Source: Nostocoides sp. F2B08 (GTDB taxonomy: Bacteria; Actinomycetota; Actinomycetes; Actinomycetales; Dermatophilaceae). From it: a stretch of DNA of 64,000 nucleotides. The notes under the pieces were generated by a model that worked only from the letters and a program-made list of their open reading frames with translations, was not told the origin of the DNA and made no database searches. The position numbers and the translations under genes were made by a program. This document shows, in pieces, positions 56,501 through 64,000 of this stretch. The stretch covers positions 372,001 through 436,000 of the forward strand of contig NZ_WESE01000004.1 in NCBI RefSeq assembly GCF_009184895.1, read 5' to 3'. Every line of letters begins with the position of its first letter. The stretch's first letter is position 1.

Positions 56501-58638
56501 CGACCGTCGACCCGTGGAAGTGCACCGGGTGTCTCGAGTGCGTCGAGGTCTGCGGGCCGGGCGCGCTCACCTCGATCGACCAGGACGCCGACATCCTGAG
56601 CGGCCTGCAGGAGCGCTTCGCCTTCATGACGGCGCTGCCGAACACCCCGGACCGGTTCGTCGAGGGCTCGGACGAGCCGGACGGCGACATCAAGCGCCTC
56701 ATGCTCGACCACGACAACTTCTATGCGACGACCGGCGGCCACGGCGGCTGCCGCGGCTGCGGCGAGGTCACCGCGATCCGGCTCGTCATGTCGACCTCGC
56801 ACGCCCTCGGCGAGCGCAGGCGCCGCGCCCAGCTGAGCGAGCTCATGGCTCTCGTCGACCGGCTCTACGCCAAGCGCGCGACCGTCGACGACGAGGATCG
56901 CAAGACCCGGATCTCCGGCGCGATCACGGCGCTCGAGCGCCGGCTCTACCTCCTCGAGGGCGGCCCGACCGGCAACGGCCCGGCGTCGACGATCATCGCC
57001 AACTCGACCGGCTGCAGCAGCGTCTACGCCTCGACGATGCCGTTCACCAACTACCTCGACCCGTGGGTCAACAGCCTCTTCCAGGACGCCCAGCCACTGG
57101 CCAAGGGCATCTTCGAGGGCCTCGCCGCCCAGCACGTCGACGACGTCCGTGCCCTCCGGACGGCCGAGCTCGAGCTGAGCGACGCATACGACCCGGACGT
57201 CCACGACCGGCAGCTCACCCGGCTCGGCTGGGGCGACTTCACCGACACCGAGATGCGGCTTCTGCCCACCGTGTTGACGATCGGCGGCGACGGCGCGAGC
57301 TACGACATCGGCTTCGGCGCCATGTCGCGCATCCTCGCCAGCGACACCCCGATCAAGGTGCTCGTCCTCAACTCCGGCGCCTACTCCAACACCGGCGGCC
57401 AGACGTCGACGGCGAGCCTCACGGCGCAGGACTCCGACCTCGCGCGCTTCGGCTCGGCGCACGACGGCAAGCACGAGTCGCGCAAGGAGCTCGGCCTCAT
57501 CGCCTCGTTCCACCCCAACGTCTACGTCGCGGCGACGAGCACGGCCATCCAGGGGCACTTCCTCAAGACCGCGATGGAGTTCCTCCAGTTCCAGGAGGCG
57601 GCGGCGGTGCTCGACGTCTACACCCCCTGCGGCTCCGAGCACGGCATCTCCGAGGACGCCTCGGCCAACCGGGCCCGCCTCGCCGTCGAGAGCCGGATGA
57701 ACCCCGTCTTCGTCCACGACCCGCGCCGCGGCTCGACGCTGCACGACTGGTTCGTCCTCGACGGCAACCCCGAGCCCAAGGAGACGTGGGCCAAGACCGA
57801 CCTCGCCTACCGCGACGAGGCCGGCGACCTGCAGCTCATGCGGCTGCCGGTCACGCCGGCTGAGTTCGCCCTCGGCGAGACCCGCTTCCGCAAGCAGTTC
57901 CACCGGCTCCCCATCGAGTTCGAGGACGTCGCCGTCCCCATGGACGAGTACGTCGAGCTGAGCCTCGAAGAGCAGGCCGCGAAGGTGCCGTTCATCTACG
58001 CCACCGACGCCGACCAGCACCTCCTCAAGGTGCGCTGCTCCGGCGCGATCGTCGCCCTGGTCAAGGAGCGCCGGCGCTACTGGCAGACGCTGCAGTGGCT
58101 CGCCGGCGTCCACGAGGCCTCGCTCACCGCGCTGCACCGCAGCGACCTCGAGGACCTGCGGGCCAAGTACGAGCAGGCGCTGCGCGACCGCGAGGCCTCC
58201 ATCGACGACATCGCCAACGCGATGTCCTCGCTCGCGACGTCGAGCCGCGCGCCCGCCGGGCTCGGGTCGGCGGTCCCCGTCCGGACCGCGGGAGGTATGC
58301 GCGGCGCACCAACCACCGCCACCTCACCCCCGGGGGGGGTGGGGGCCGCCGGTGCCGCCACCGCGGCGGCCGAGCCAATGGTCGGCGCGACGGGAGCCGC
58401 CCCTGCGGGCGCACCGGTCTGGCTCGCCGAGAGCGACATCCCCAAGTGCAACGACTGCGGCACGTGCTACCAGGAGCTCCCGCAGCTCTTCGAGTCGACG
58501 ACGATGGTCATCGACGGGGCCGCCCAGAAGGTCGCCCGGATGATCCCCGGGGCGCTGGAGAGCGTCGAGCTGACGCCCGAGCTCCTCAAACGGGTCGACC
58601 GGGTCAAGAAGACGTGCGACGCGGAGATCATCCAGTGA
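53563..58638 (+). CDS. Single-chain pyruvate:ferredoxin oxidoreductase-type enzyme (2-oxoacid oxidoreductase)
   Basis: A 1691-residue enzyme joining all subunits of a 2-oxoacid:ferredoxin oxidoreductase. Order: pyrimidine-binding alpha domain (GVIGYPITPSTEIAE, EGEHSAQSGALGAALTGG), transketolase C-like domain (VVMVGLGSVGDDVRAVL), gamma domain (IRFHSVGGYGTIATGK), two 4Fe-4S motifs CTGCLDCALVCP (about 857) and CTGCLECVEVCG (about 986), then the TPP domain (GCRGCGEV about 1060, TIGGDGASYDIGFG about 1240). The C terminus adds an Ala/Gly-rich linker and a further cluster site KCNDCGTCYQEL with a distal Cys (about 1628-1690). Common NifJ proteins are near 1200 residues, so this is longer. It decarboxylates a 2-oxoacid to acyl-CoA and reduces ferredoxin; pyruvate is inferred. 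Confidence 0.92.
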   Translation: MTATPQTPTPPAYPGIPAVIHGNGAVAHVMSHVCGGVIGYPITPSTEIAELFEAARAEGRVNVWGKHPFFFEPEGEHSAQSGALGAALTGGQYVSNASSSQGILYAMESHYVTVGKKVGGFVLQVAARVVSKHSLNVMAGHDDIYALLSSGYTIIVGSNPQEAADLAAISYRTAALSLIPVANAMDGFSTSHMLSEARLPEPELLRDYLGDPAGRIPCPTVAQEILFGAKGRVFQLRGFLERHRRDVLDSDIADLHAFLDARADDVERDTAGELVDLTLAWVPEELHGPWRRQWVNAHTKGTRQLVPALVDVHNPGLTGPVQNQPDFQAGAVDHRTHFASAVPSLVRQAMTEYAVLTGREYAPVLAYDCDDADVVMVGLGSVGDDVRAVLPHLRANGIKAGLASVKLLQPFPEAELVDAVKGAKALIVLERSDQTALTQVVTTALFKARENAAVGEQRHPGIPPLTDTPRLTTAIFGLGGHDLQPRHLIAAFEQAHADTLPPLVYLGSQFFTDDPGSESLASLQERLRTAYPETQLMGLRTGPNPRLLPEDALRIRFHSVGGYGTIATGKLLTDILAGVLGMHSKSAPKYGSEKSGAPTNYYITLSPEPILLTNAELEEVEVVIAPDHKAFVHTNPLKGLVDGGTFILQTNLSPEQLWRELPRYARRTIRDKHIRFFTIDAFEVARRHAPTPDLETRMMGIAFIGSVAANVDRVAHGAPREDILEKVRAQLEKKFGRKGADVVASNMAVVADGIEATVRVDYDAPAIVAIDEGPAERTQLLTVAMSASMCPSTTAERTSGLFDPAYYEDLMARPFREGTIAEAPVLPGAGLFMPPGTGAAKDKGLFRRTVPQFDPSICTGCLDCALVCPDAAIPNTVHEVHDLILAAIEKTEATAGQKDSLRAAVYGIAERTREALRRRVDQPFHEIVATAAAPAATDAVMAKVVERLVATLATYPVARTRPFFDSPEKDEPGTGGLFAATVDPWKCTGCLECVEVCGPGALTSIDQDADILSGLQERFAFMTALPNTPDRFVEGSDEPDGDIKRLMLDHDNFYATTGGHGGCRGCGEVTAIRLVMSTSHALGERRRRAQLSELMALVDRLYAKRATVDDEDRKTRISGAITALERRLYLLEGGPTGNGPASTIIANSTGCSSVYASTMPFTNYLDPWVNSLFQDAQPLAKGIFEGLAAQHVDDVRALRTAELELSDAYDPDVHDRQLTRLGWGDFTDTEMRLLPTVLTIGGDGASYDIGFGAMSRILASDTPIKVLVLNSGAYSNTGGQTSTASLTAQDSDLARFGSAHDGKHESRKELGLIASFHPNVYVAATSTAIQGHFLKTAMEFLQFQEAAAVLDVYTPCGSEHGISEDASANRARLAVESRMNPVFVHDPRRGSTLHDWFVLDGNPEPKETWAKTDLAYRDEAGDLQLMRLPVTPAEFALGETRFRKQFHRLPIEFEDVAVPMDEYVELSLEEQAAKVPFIYATDADQHLLKVRCSGAIVALVKERRRYWQTLQWLAGVHEASLTALHRSDLEDLRAKYEQALRDREASIDDIANAMSSLATSSRAPAGLGSAVPVRTAGGMRGAPTTATSPPGGVGAAGAATAAAEPMVGATGAAPAGAPVWLAESDIPKCNDCGTCYQELPQLFESTTMVIDGAAQKVARMIPGALESVELTPELLKRVDRVKKTCDAEIIQ

Positions 58639-61424
58639 CGACCTCGACCACCGGCTCACCGGCGCCCGCGAGCGCGACGGGGCCACCGCATACCGACTCC
58701 CTCGCCGACCGACAGGTCGAGCTGCTCCGGCGGCGTCTGGAGGCCCAACCGGAGGCGTTCCGAGAGCTGTTCATCGAGGACGGCATGGCCGCCGTCGTCT
58801 GGGAGTTCACCCAGCCGGAGCTGAGCGAGGAGTTCACCCGCGCCTTCTGGGAGGTGCTCCTGCGCGAGGACGACGCGAGCAGGGTGCTCATGCGCTTCGC
58901 CTGGGGGCTGCCGCTGAGCCGCAAGCGCAAGTTCATCCGGGCGATCGACGCCTACCTCTCCGACCGTTACCCGATGTTCAGAGGTCTGTCCGACGGCTGG
59001 CCGGCGGGCAGTTCCATCCCGCCCTACATCCGCGGGCCGGAGGAGCGGGGGCACGACTTCGAACTCGTCAACCAGGGCTACCTGGGCTACCTGAACACCG
59101 GGCTCACCCGCGGCGAGGTCGACCTGCTCGTCTGGCTCGAGGCGCTGCGCGACAAGCAGTGCGAGGAGAAGCCGTGCGAGGTGGGCATCGTCATCGCCGG
59201 GCGCCCCGAGCCCAAGGGCGGCTGCCCGGTCAAGATCCACATCCCGCAGGTGCTCGAGCTCGTGGGGACGGGGAGGTTCCACGAGGCACTCGAGCTCATC
59301 GAGGCGGCCAACCCGCTGCCCGACGTCACGGGCCGGGTGTGCCCGCAGGAGCTGCAGTGCCAGAGCGGCTGCATCTTCAAGCGGACCCCCGTCGCCTTCG
59401 GCCAGGTCGAGTGGTTCCTGCCCGAGCGGGAGAAGCTCGTCGACCCGAACGCCGCCGCGGTCCGCTTCGGCGGCCGACCCGACCCGTGGGAGGTGGCGGC
59501 CAAGCCGCCGGTGGCGATCATAGGCTCCGGGCCGTCGGGCCTGATCAACGCGTATCTCCTTGCGGCTGAAGGATTCCCCGTCACGGTGTTCGAGGCGTTC
59601 CACGCCCTGGGCGGGGTGCTGCGGTACGGGATCCCCGAGTTCCGGCTGCCGAACGAGCTCATCGACGACGTCGTGGGCAAGGTCAGGCTGCTCGGCGGGC
59701 GGTTCGTGCCGAACTTCGTCGTCGGCAAGACGGCGACGATCGATGATCTGCGGGGGGCCGGATTCTGGCGTGTCTTCGTCGGAACGGGTGCCGGCCTCCC
59801 GCGCTTCATGAACGTGCCCGGTGAGCACTACCTGAACGTCATGTCGGCGAACGAGTTCCTCACCCGGGTCAACCTCATGCAGGGCCTGCGCGAGGACTAC
59901 GAGACGCCGCTGCCCGAGACGAAGGGCAAGGAGGTGCTCGTCATCGGCGGCGGCAACACCGCGATGGACGCAGCCCGCACCGCCCACCGGCTCGGCGGGC
60001 ATGTGACGATCGTCTACCGCCGCACCCAGGCCGAGATGCCGGCCCGGGTCGAGGAGCTCGAGCACGCACTCGAAGAGGGCATCGCGCTCAAGGTGCTCGC
60101 CTCGCCGCGCGAGTTCCACGGCGACGACGCGACCGGCTTCGTCTCCGCGACGACGCTCGACGTGATGGAGCTCGGCGAGCCGGACTCCTCGGGGCGCAGG
60201 CGGCCGGTGCCGACCGGGCGGACCGAGACGATGCAGGCGGACCTCGTGATCATGGCTTTGGGGAATGCGCCGAACCCCATCATCAAGGACTCCGAGCCCG
60301 AGCTGCACACGACGACGTGGGGCACGATCGACCTCGAGCAGGCCGGGTCGCAGGAGACCTCGCTCCAGGGTGTCTACTCCGGCGGCGACGCCGCCCGGGG
60401 CGGCTCGACCGCGATCAACGCCGCCGGCGACGGCCAGGCGGCAGCGCGCGAGATCATCGGCCACGTCGACGTGGCCGCCGCGGAGGTCGTGTCGATGGTG
60501 CGGTCGGCGAAGGAGTTCACCGAGCGCGCCTCCACCGCGCAGACGATCCTCGCCAAGGCGCACCTCGCCGACGGCATCGAGGAGATCACCGTCCACTCAC
60601 CGGTCATCGCGGCCGCGGCCAGGGCCGGCCAGTTCGTCCGCGTGCTGCCGTGGGAGGGCGGCGAGCTCATCCCGCTGACTCTGGCGGACTGGGACGCCGA
60701 GGCCGGCACCATCTGCCTCGTCGTCCAAGGGGTGGGGACGAGCAGCATCGAGATCAACAGGATGGCCGTCGGGGACGCCTTCGCCGGCATCGCCGGCCCG
60801 CTCGGCCGGCCGAGCGAGATCACCCGGTATGTGGTGGACCAGACCGTCGTCTTCACCGCCGGCGGCCTCGGGTTGCCGCCGGTCTTCCCGATCGCGCGCG
60901 AGCACCTCCGTGCCGGGAACCACGTCACCCTCATCGCCGGCTTCCGCAGCGCCGGGCTGCTGTTCTGGACCGGCGAGGACGAGCGCGTCGCCGGTCTGCA
61001 GCGCGAGTACGGCGACCGGATCGACGTCGTCTACACGACCAACGACGGCACGTTCGGCATCGAGGGGTTCGTCACCACGCCCCTCGAGGCGATGCTGGAG
61101 TCCGCTGCCGCCGGAACCGGGCGCGCGGTGGCCGAGGTCGTCGCCATCGGCCCACCGGTCATGATGCGCGCCGTCTCCGACCTGACCCGCCGCTTCGGCG
61201 TGCACACGATGGCGAGCCTGAACTCGATCATGGTCGACGCCACCGGCATGTGCGGCGCCTGCATGGTCCCCGTCACCATCGACGGCAAAGTGATCCGCAA
61301 ACACGCCTGCATCGACGGCCCCGAGATCGACGCCCACATCATCGACTGGGACAAGTTCCTCCCCCGCTTCGGCCAGTTCCGCACCCAGGAGCAGGCCAGC
61401 CGCATCCGCCACGACCTGGCGTGA
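58635..61424 (+). CDS. Fused NADPH:ferredoxin oxidoreductase (GltD-like plus FNR-like, Nfn type)
   Basis: A 929-residue protein. Residues about 20-175 are a helical N-terminal extension I do not recognise. About 180-290 is the GltD-type cluster domain (CEEKPCEVG, GGCPVKIHIP, CPQELQCQSGCIF). About 300-640 is the flavin/NAD(P) domain (VAIIGSGPSGLINAYLLAAEGFPV, VLVIGGGNTAMDAART, YSGGDAARGGSTAINAAGDG). From about 650 comes an FNR-type domain (AGQFVRVLPW, FTAGGLGLPPVFPIA) ending in a 2Fe-2S site MCGACMVP with distal CIDGP. This is NfnB and NfnA in one chain. The GTG at 58635 overlaps the stop of the ferredoxin oxidoreductase, so ferredoxin electrons can pass to NADP(H). Confidence 0.9.
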   Translation: MTTSTTGSPAPASATGPPHTDSLADRQVELLRRRLEAQPEAFRELFIEDGMAAVVWEFTQPELSEEFTRAFWEVLLREDDASRVLMRFAWGLPLSRKRKFIRAIDAYLSDRYPMFRGLSDGWPAGSSIPPYIRGPEERGHDFELVNQGYLGYLNTGLTRGEVDLLVWLEALRDKQCEEKPCEVGIVIAGRPEPKGGCPVKIHIPQVLELVGTGRFHEALELIEAANPLPDVTGRVCPQELQCQSGCIFKRTPVAFGQVEWFLPEREKLVDPNAAAVRFGGRPDPWEVAAKPPVAIIGSGPSGLINAYLLAAEGFPVTVFEAFHALGGVLRYGIPEFRLPNELIDDVVGKVRLLGGRFVPNFVVGKTATIDDLRGAGFWRVFVGTGAGLPRFMNVPGEHYLNVMSANEFLTRVNLMQGLREDYETPLPETKGKEVLVIGGGNTAMDAARTAHRLGGHVTIVYRRTQAEMPARVEELEHALEEGIALKVLASPREFHGDDATGFVSATTLDVMELGEPDSSGRRRPVPTGRTETMQADLVIMALGNAPNPIIKDSEPELHTTTWGTIDLEQAGSQETSLQGVYSGGDAARGGSTAINAAGDGQAAAREIIGHVDVAAAEVVSMVRSAKEFTERASTAQTILAKAHLADGIEEITVHSPVIAAAARAGQFVRVLPWEGGELIPLTLADWDAEAGTICLVVQGVGTSSIEINRMAVGDAFAGIAGPLGRPSEITRYVVDQTVVFTAGGLGLPPVFPIAREHLRAGNHVTLIAGFRSAGLLFWTGEDERVAGLQREYGDRIDVVYTTNDGTFGIEGFVTTPLEAMLESAAAGTGRAVAEVVAIGPPVMMRAVSDLTRRFGVHTMASLNSIMVDATGMCGACMVPVTIDGKVIRKHACIDGPEIDAHIIDWDKFLPRFGQFRTQEQASRIRHDLA

Positions 61425-61431
61425 GGGCCAC

Positions 61432-62166
61432 ATGAGCGACACCCCGACCCCGCCTCCCGCCCCACACGCGGGAGAGCCGCACCGTCCGGGCGCGGCGGCC
61501 AGGCTCAACTGGCTTCGCGCGGGAGTCCTGGGCGCCAACGACGGCATCGTCTCCACCGCCGGACTGGTCGTCGGCGTCGCCGGTGCCACGTCGGCCAGGG
61601 GTCCGATCCTCACGGCCGGGGTCGCGGGGCTGGTGGCCGGCGCGGTGTCGATGGCGCTCGGCGAGTACGTGTCGGTGAGCAGTCAACGCGACAGCGAGCG
61701 CGCGACACTGGCCCGCGAGGCGACCGAGCTGGCCGAGGACCCCGAGGCGGAGCTCGAGGAGCTCGTCGGGCTCTACCGGGCCAAGGGTCTGACGCCCACG
61801 ACGGCTCGGCTGGTGGCCGAGGAGCTGACAGCCCATGACGTCTTCGCCGCCCACGTCGACGCCGAGCTGGGGATCGACCCGGACGAGCTCACCAACCCGT
61901 TGCACGCCGCGATCTCGTCTGCCGCCTCGTTCACGATCGGGGCGCTGCTCCCCCTCCTGGCGATCGTGCTGGCCCCACCATCGGTGCGGATCCCGGCGAC
62001 CTTCGCCCTGGTCATCCTGGCTCTCGCCCTGACAGGCTCGGTCAGCGCCCGCCTCGGTGGCGCCCGGTCCGGACGGGCGGTGGCCCGGCTCGTCATCGGC
62101 GGGGCGCTGGCGATGGCGGTCACGTATGCGGTGGGCACGGCGCTCGGCACAACGGTCGGCCTCTGA
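61432..62166 (+). CDS. VIT1/CCC1 family iron/manganese transporter
   Basis: A 244-residue membrane protein: NWLRAGVLGANDGIVSTAGLVVGVAGA is the hallmark first helix, GAVSMALGEYVSVSSQRDSERATL the second with the cytoplasmic Glu-rich arm (DPEAELEELVGLYRAKGL and VAEELTAHDVF), and ISSAASFTIGALLPLLAIV begins the last three helices. Relatives move Fe2+ or Mn2+ out of the cytosol. It starts 7 nt after the Nfn-type gene and may share its message. Confidence 0.9.
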   Translation: MSDTPTPPPAPHAGEPHRPGAAARLNWLRAGVLGANDGIVSTAGLVVGVAGATSARGPILTAGVAGLVAGAVSMALGEYVSVSSQRDSERATLAREATELAEDPEAELEELVGLYRAKGLTPTTARLVAEELTAHDVFAAHVDAELGIDPDELTNPLHAAISSAASFTIGALLPLLAIVLAPPSVRIPATFALVILALALTGSVSARLGGARSGRAVARLVIGGALAMAVTYAVGTALGTTVGL

Positions 62167-62208
62167 CCGTCCTGCCCATGTCGGGACCGTTGCGGACGGC
62201 CGCAGAGA

Positions 62209-62889
62209 TCAGGTCTCGTCGGAGCGGATGCCATGCACCTCGCGATGCACCCGCAGCATCCGCGCATCGAGGTCTGCAGCGGCCTGCGCGACGTCACGGA
62301 GCTCGGCGCGGACGCGGTCGGGGACCTCCCCGTCGAACTTGTAGTGGATCTTGTGCTCCAGGCTGGCCCAGAAGTCCATCGCGACGGTGCGGAACTGGAT
62401 CTCGACCGGGATGCGGACGTGCCCCGTCGACAGCAGCACCGGGGTCTCGACGACGGCGTGCAGGCTCTTGTAGCCGCTGGGCTTGGGCTGGGCGATGTAG
62501 TCCTTGACCTGCAGCACCGTGATGTCGCGGTGCCGGGTGAGCAGGTCGAACAGCCGATATGCGTCGTCGACGAAGCTGCAGGTCACCCGGATTCCGGCGA
62601 TGTCGGTGATGGATGCACGGACGACGTCGAGGTCCGGCAGCGTCCCGGGCGGCGCGAGGCCCTTGCGGGCGACCTTGGCGATGATGCTGTCGGCCGACTT
62701 CACCCGACCGGACACATGCTCGATGGGGTTGTAGTCGTGCATGTGCGCGAACTCGTCACTGAGGATGCCGACGATGGTCTCGACCTCTCGAAGTGCGAAC
62801 TCGTACTCGAGCATGAACTTCTCGAGGCGGCGCTGCATCAGCCGCTGTTCGTCGGGGGTGGGGCCCGTGACCGATTCGTGCACGGTCAT
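62209..62889 (-). CDS. Small alarmone synthetase (RelA/SpoT synthetase domain only)
   Basis: A 226-residue protein with just the (p)ppGpp synthetase domain: HVSGRVKSADSIIAKVARKG, ASITDIAGIRVTCSFVDDAYRLFDLL with the catalytic Asp/Arg, VKDYIAQPKPSGYKSLHAVVETPV (the G-loop) and VPVEIQFRT-type IPVEIQFRTVAMDFWASLEHKIHYKF. No HD hydrolase or TGS/ACT part, so it is of the RelP/RelQ-like small class. Start ATG 62889, with GGAGG nearby; an upstream ATG at 62928 is less likely. It would make alarmones to slow growth under stress. Stand-alone. Confidence 0.9.
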   Translation of the reverse strand: MTVHESVTGPTPDEQRLMQRRLEKFMLEYEFALREVETIVGILSDEFAHMHDYNPIEHVSGRVKSADSIIAKVARKGLAPPGTLPDLDVVRASITDIAGIRVTCSFVDDAYRLFDLLTRHRDITVLQVKDYIAQPKPSGYKSLHAVVETPVLLSTGHVRIPVEIQFRTVAMDFWASLEHKIHYKFDGEVPDRVRAELRDVAQAAADLDARMLRVHREVHGIRSDET

Positions 62890-63262
62890 CGGCGACACAC
62901 CTCCTCCTGCGCACGTCGCGGTATGCACGTCCGCCCCCTGAGCCGGCCGTACGTGAGCGCTGGGCGGGCGGCCGACGTCGGCGGGGTGAGCGGCTGACTC
63001 GGGACAGGTCGACGGTCAGGCACGAGGCCACGTATACCACCTCGACCTTCGAAGGTCCGGGGGGTGAGCGCGGTCCAAGCACGGGCCCGACCGGACCTCA
63101 CAGCCGATTCCCAGCCGCGGCTGAGGTGGTCTCCAGGGGGCGGCGGTGGACTCGATTGACAGCGACTTACAGGTGGTCATCGATCAGCAGTGGCTCATCG
63201 CGATGACCGAGCCCGATTCGACCTGCAGTCCGATCCAGTCCGACCCACCGACCGAGGACCTC
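62890..63262. other. Gene-free stretch with a possible promoter
   Basis: No gene is supported. A GTATGC motif copy lies near 62921. TTGACA (63156-63161) stands upstream of the small secreted gene, without a clear -10. GTCCGA-type direct repeats lie near 63229-63243. Confidence 0.4.
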
Positions 63263-63511
63263 ATGGACCAGCGCTCCCGCTCTCGCACCATCGCCGCACT
63301 GGCGGCCGCAGCGGCTCTCTCGCTCACCGCATACGCTCCCGGTGCGCAGGCCTTGGAGCTCCTGGACGTCGTCGGACAGGTCGAAGAGCGGGCGGCCCAC
63401 CCCGCTCCCCTGGCGGAGAGCAGGGTCAGCACGGAGAGCTCGGCCACCCTCGTCTCCGGCGTGCCGACGGAGCCTCGCCACGACGCCGCGGGAACCGGCG
63501 ACAAGAGGTGA
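63263..63511 (+). CDS. Small secreted protein
   Basis: An 82-residue protein. MDQRSRSRTIAALAAAAALS then LTAYAPGAQA is a clear Sec signal with AQA cleavage. The mature part is about 52 polar residues (LELLDVVGQVEERAAHPAPLAESR, then STESSATLVSG), likely disordered. GAGGAC lies just before ATG 63263. No family recognised; could be a peptide-like or fragmentary gene. Confidence 0.5.
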   Translation: MDQRSRSRTIAALAAAAALSLTAYAPGAQALELLDVVGQVEERAAHPAPLAESRVSTESSATLVSGVPTEPRHDAAGTGDKR

Positions 63512-63633
63512 CACGAGGGGGCGTTTCAGCGGTGCAGTCGTCCAGCCCGAGGCGGGGGCTATAGGCGAACACCGCGCGCTGCCGGCGCTGCGCCGAGCCC
63601 GGCCGCCGCTTCGCGTGCTGTGGATTCCGGCAC

Positions 63634-64000
63634 TCAGGCGTGGGCGTGGAGCGGCTGTCCGGCCAGCGCCAGTGCTGCCTCGCCGAGGGACTCGTTCTGG
63701 GTCGGATGAGCATGGACGAACCGGGCCACGTCCTCGGGGAACGCCTCCCAGCCGACCATGAGCGTCGCCTCGCCGATCTGCTCACCCATCCGGTCGCCGA
63801 TCAGGTGGACACCGATGATCGGACCATCCAGTTCTCGGATCACCTTCACGAATCCGGCGGTGTCGAGGATCTGGCTCTTGCCGTTGCCACCGAGGTTGTA
63901 CTGATAGACCTGCACCTCGCCGAACCGTTCGCGGGCCTCCGGCTCGGTCAGGCCGACCGAGGCGATCTCCGGGTGGCAGTAGGTCACTCGCGGAATGCGG
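63634..64000 (-). CDS. lpdA: Dihydrolipoyl dehydrogenase, C-terminal part
   Basis: The last about 122 residues of a class I pyridine nucleotide-disulfide oxidoreductase; the 5' part lies beyond the right edge. VTYCHPEIASVGLTEPEARE and YQYNLGGNGKSQIL start the dimerisation domain, GPIIGVHLIGDRMGEQIGEA follows, and the catalytic His-Glu pair is in FVHAHPTQNESLGEAALAL. E3 component of 2-oxoacid dehydrogenase complexes, so the organism probably runs a classical pyruvate dehydrogenase as well as the ferredoxin enzyme upstream. Confidence 0.93.
   Translation of the reverse strand, partial: RIPRVTYCHPEIASVGLTEPEARERFGEVQVYQYNLGGNGKSQILDTAGFVKVIRELDGPIIGVHLIGDRMGEQIGEATLMVGWEAFPEDVARFVHAHPTQNESLGEAALALAGQPLHAHA

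Noticed and set aside
55084-58137. About 1000-codon minus-strand open frame opposite the ferredoxin oxidoreductase
   Set aside because: Mirror of a well-conserved plus-strand enzyme; repetitive charged composition and no motif.

Overview
The window is high-GC DNA from an actinobacterium. Mycothiol-type enzymes (17058-17636, 18172-18786, 26106-26843), F420/deazaflavin-type nitroreductase folds (11220-11579, 20379-20891), a DUF222/HNH nuclease (39586-40938), TIGR03086 and DUF427 proteins, frequent GTG starts and ATGA/GTGA overlaps all point to Actinomycetota. Micrococcales, perhaps Intrasporangiaceae, is my guess and is not proven by the sequence. It looks like ordinary chromosome: no rRNA, CRISPR, integrase or insertion sequence was seen, and there is one tRNA (Leu, anticodon CAG).

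Layout. 1-6.5 kb: partial secreted hydrolase, tRNA-Leu, a MarR/glycosyltransferase pair sharing one operator, class I fructose-bisphosphate aldolase and small enzymes. 6.5-9.6 kb: a glutaredoxin-like protein and an adenylation-carrier-acyltransferase fusion behind an iron-box (DtxR/IdeR) sequence. 9.7-20.9 kb: nuclease, ABC exporter with its TetR regulator, metallopeptidase, an ArsR-SRPBCC-TIGR03086 operon, a MarR/mycothiol-enzyme pair and a frameshifted DUF2804 gene. 21-32 kb: reductase, AraC regulator, an orphan phage-type tail sheath gene, membrane proteins, TetR/mycothiol-enzyme pair, a 1019-residue secreted subtilase and an MDR oxidoreductase. 32.5-39.6 kb: a very large secreted cadherin-like/beta-helix protein followed by three tandem tail-collar genes, a GNAT and a six-helix membrane protein. 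39.6-47.6 kb: DUF222 nuclease, GNAT, MFS-cNMP fusion, NarL/LuxR-type two-component system and small proteins. 47.6-49 kb: a yybP-ykoY (Mn2+) riboswitch in front of a TerC family exporter. 49-53 kb: OmpR-type two-component system divergent from a secreted protein. 53.4-61.4 kb: a 55-residue acidic protein, a giant single-chain pyruvate:ferredoxin oxidoreductase and a fused NADPH:ferredoxin oxidoreductase, all coupled by stop/start overlaps. 61.4-64 kb: VIT1/CCC1 metal transporter, small alarmone synthetase, small secreted protein and the end of dihydrolipoyl dehydrogenase.

The most striking non-genic signal is a dispersed motif, GGTATGCGGT, often extended to GTATGCGGTGCTCRCC. I counted by eye about 55 copies of its core GTATGC/GCATAC. 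It occurs on both strands, inside and outside genes and in every reading frame, where it forces rare A/T-rich codons. Twice it occurs as a perfect head-to-head pair forming a hairpin (47655-47693 and 52293-52325), the second just after a stop codon. This resembles DNA-uptake-sequence biology and is the main candidate for something undescribed. Others are the adhesin plus three collar genes, the iron-box-controlled adenylation/carrier/acyltransferase fusion, and the small acidic protein coupled to the ferredoxin enzymes.
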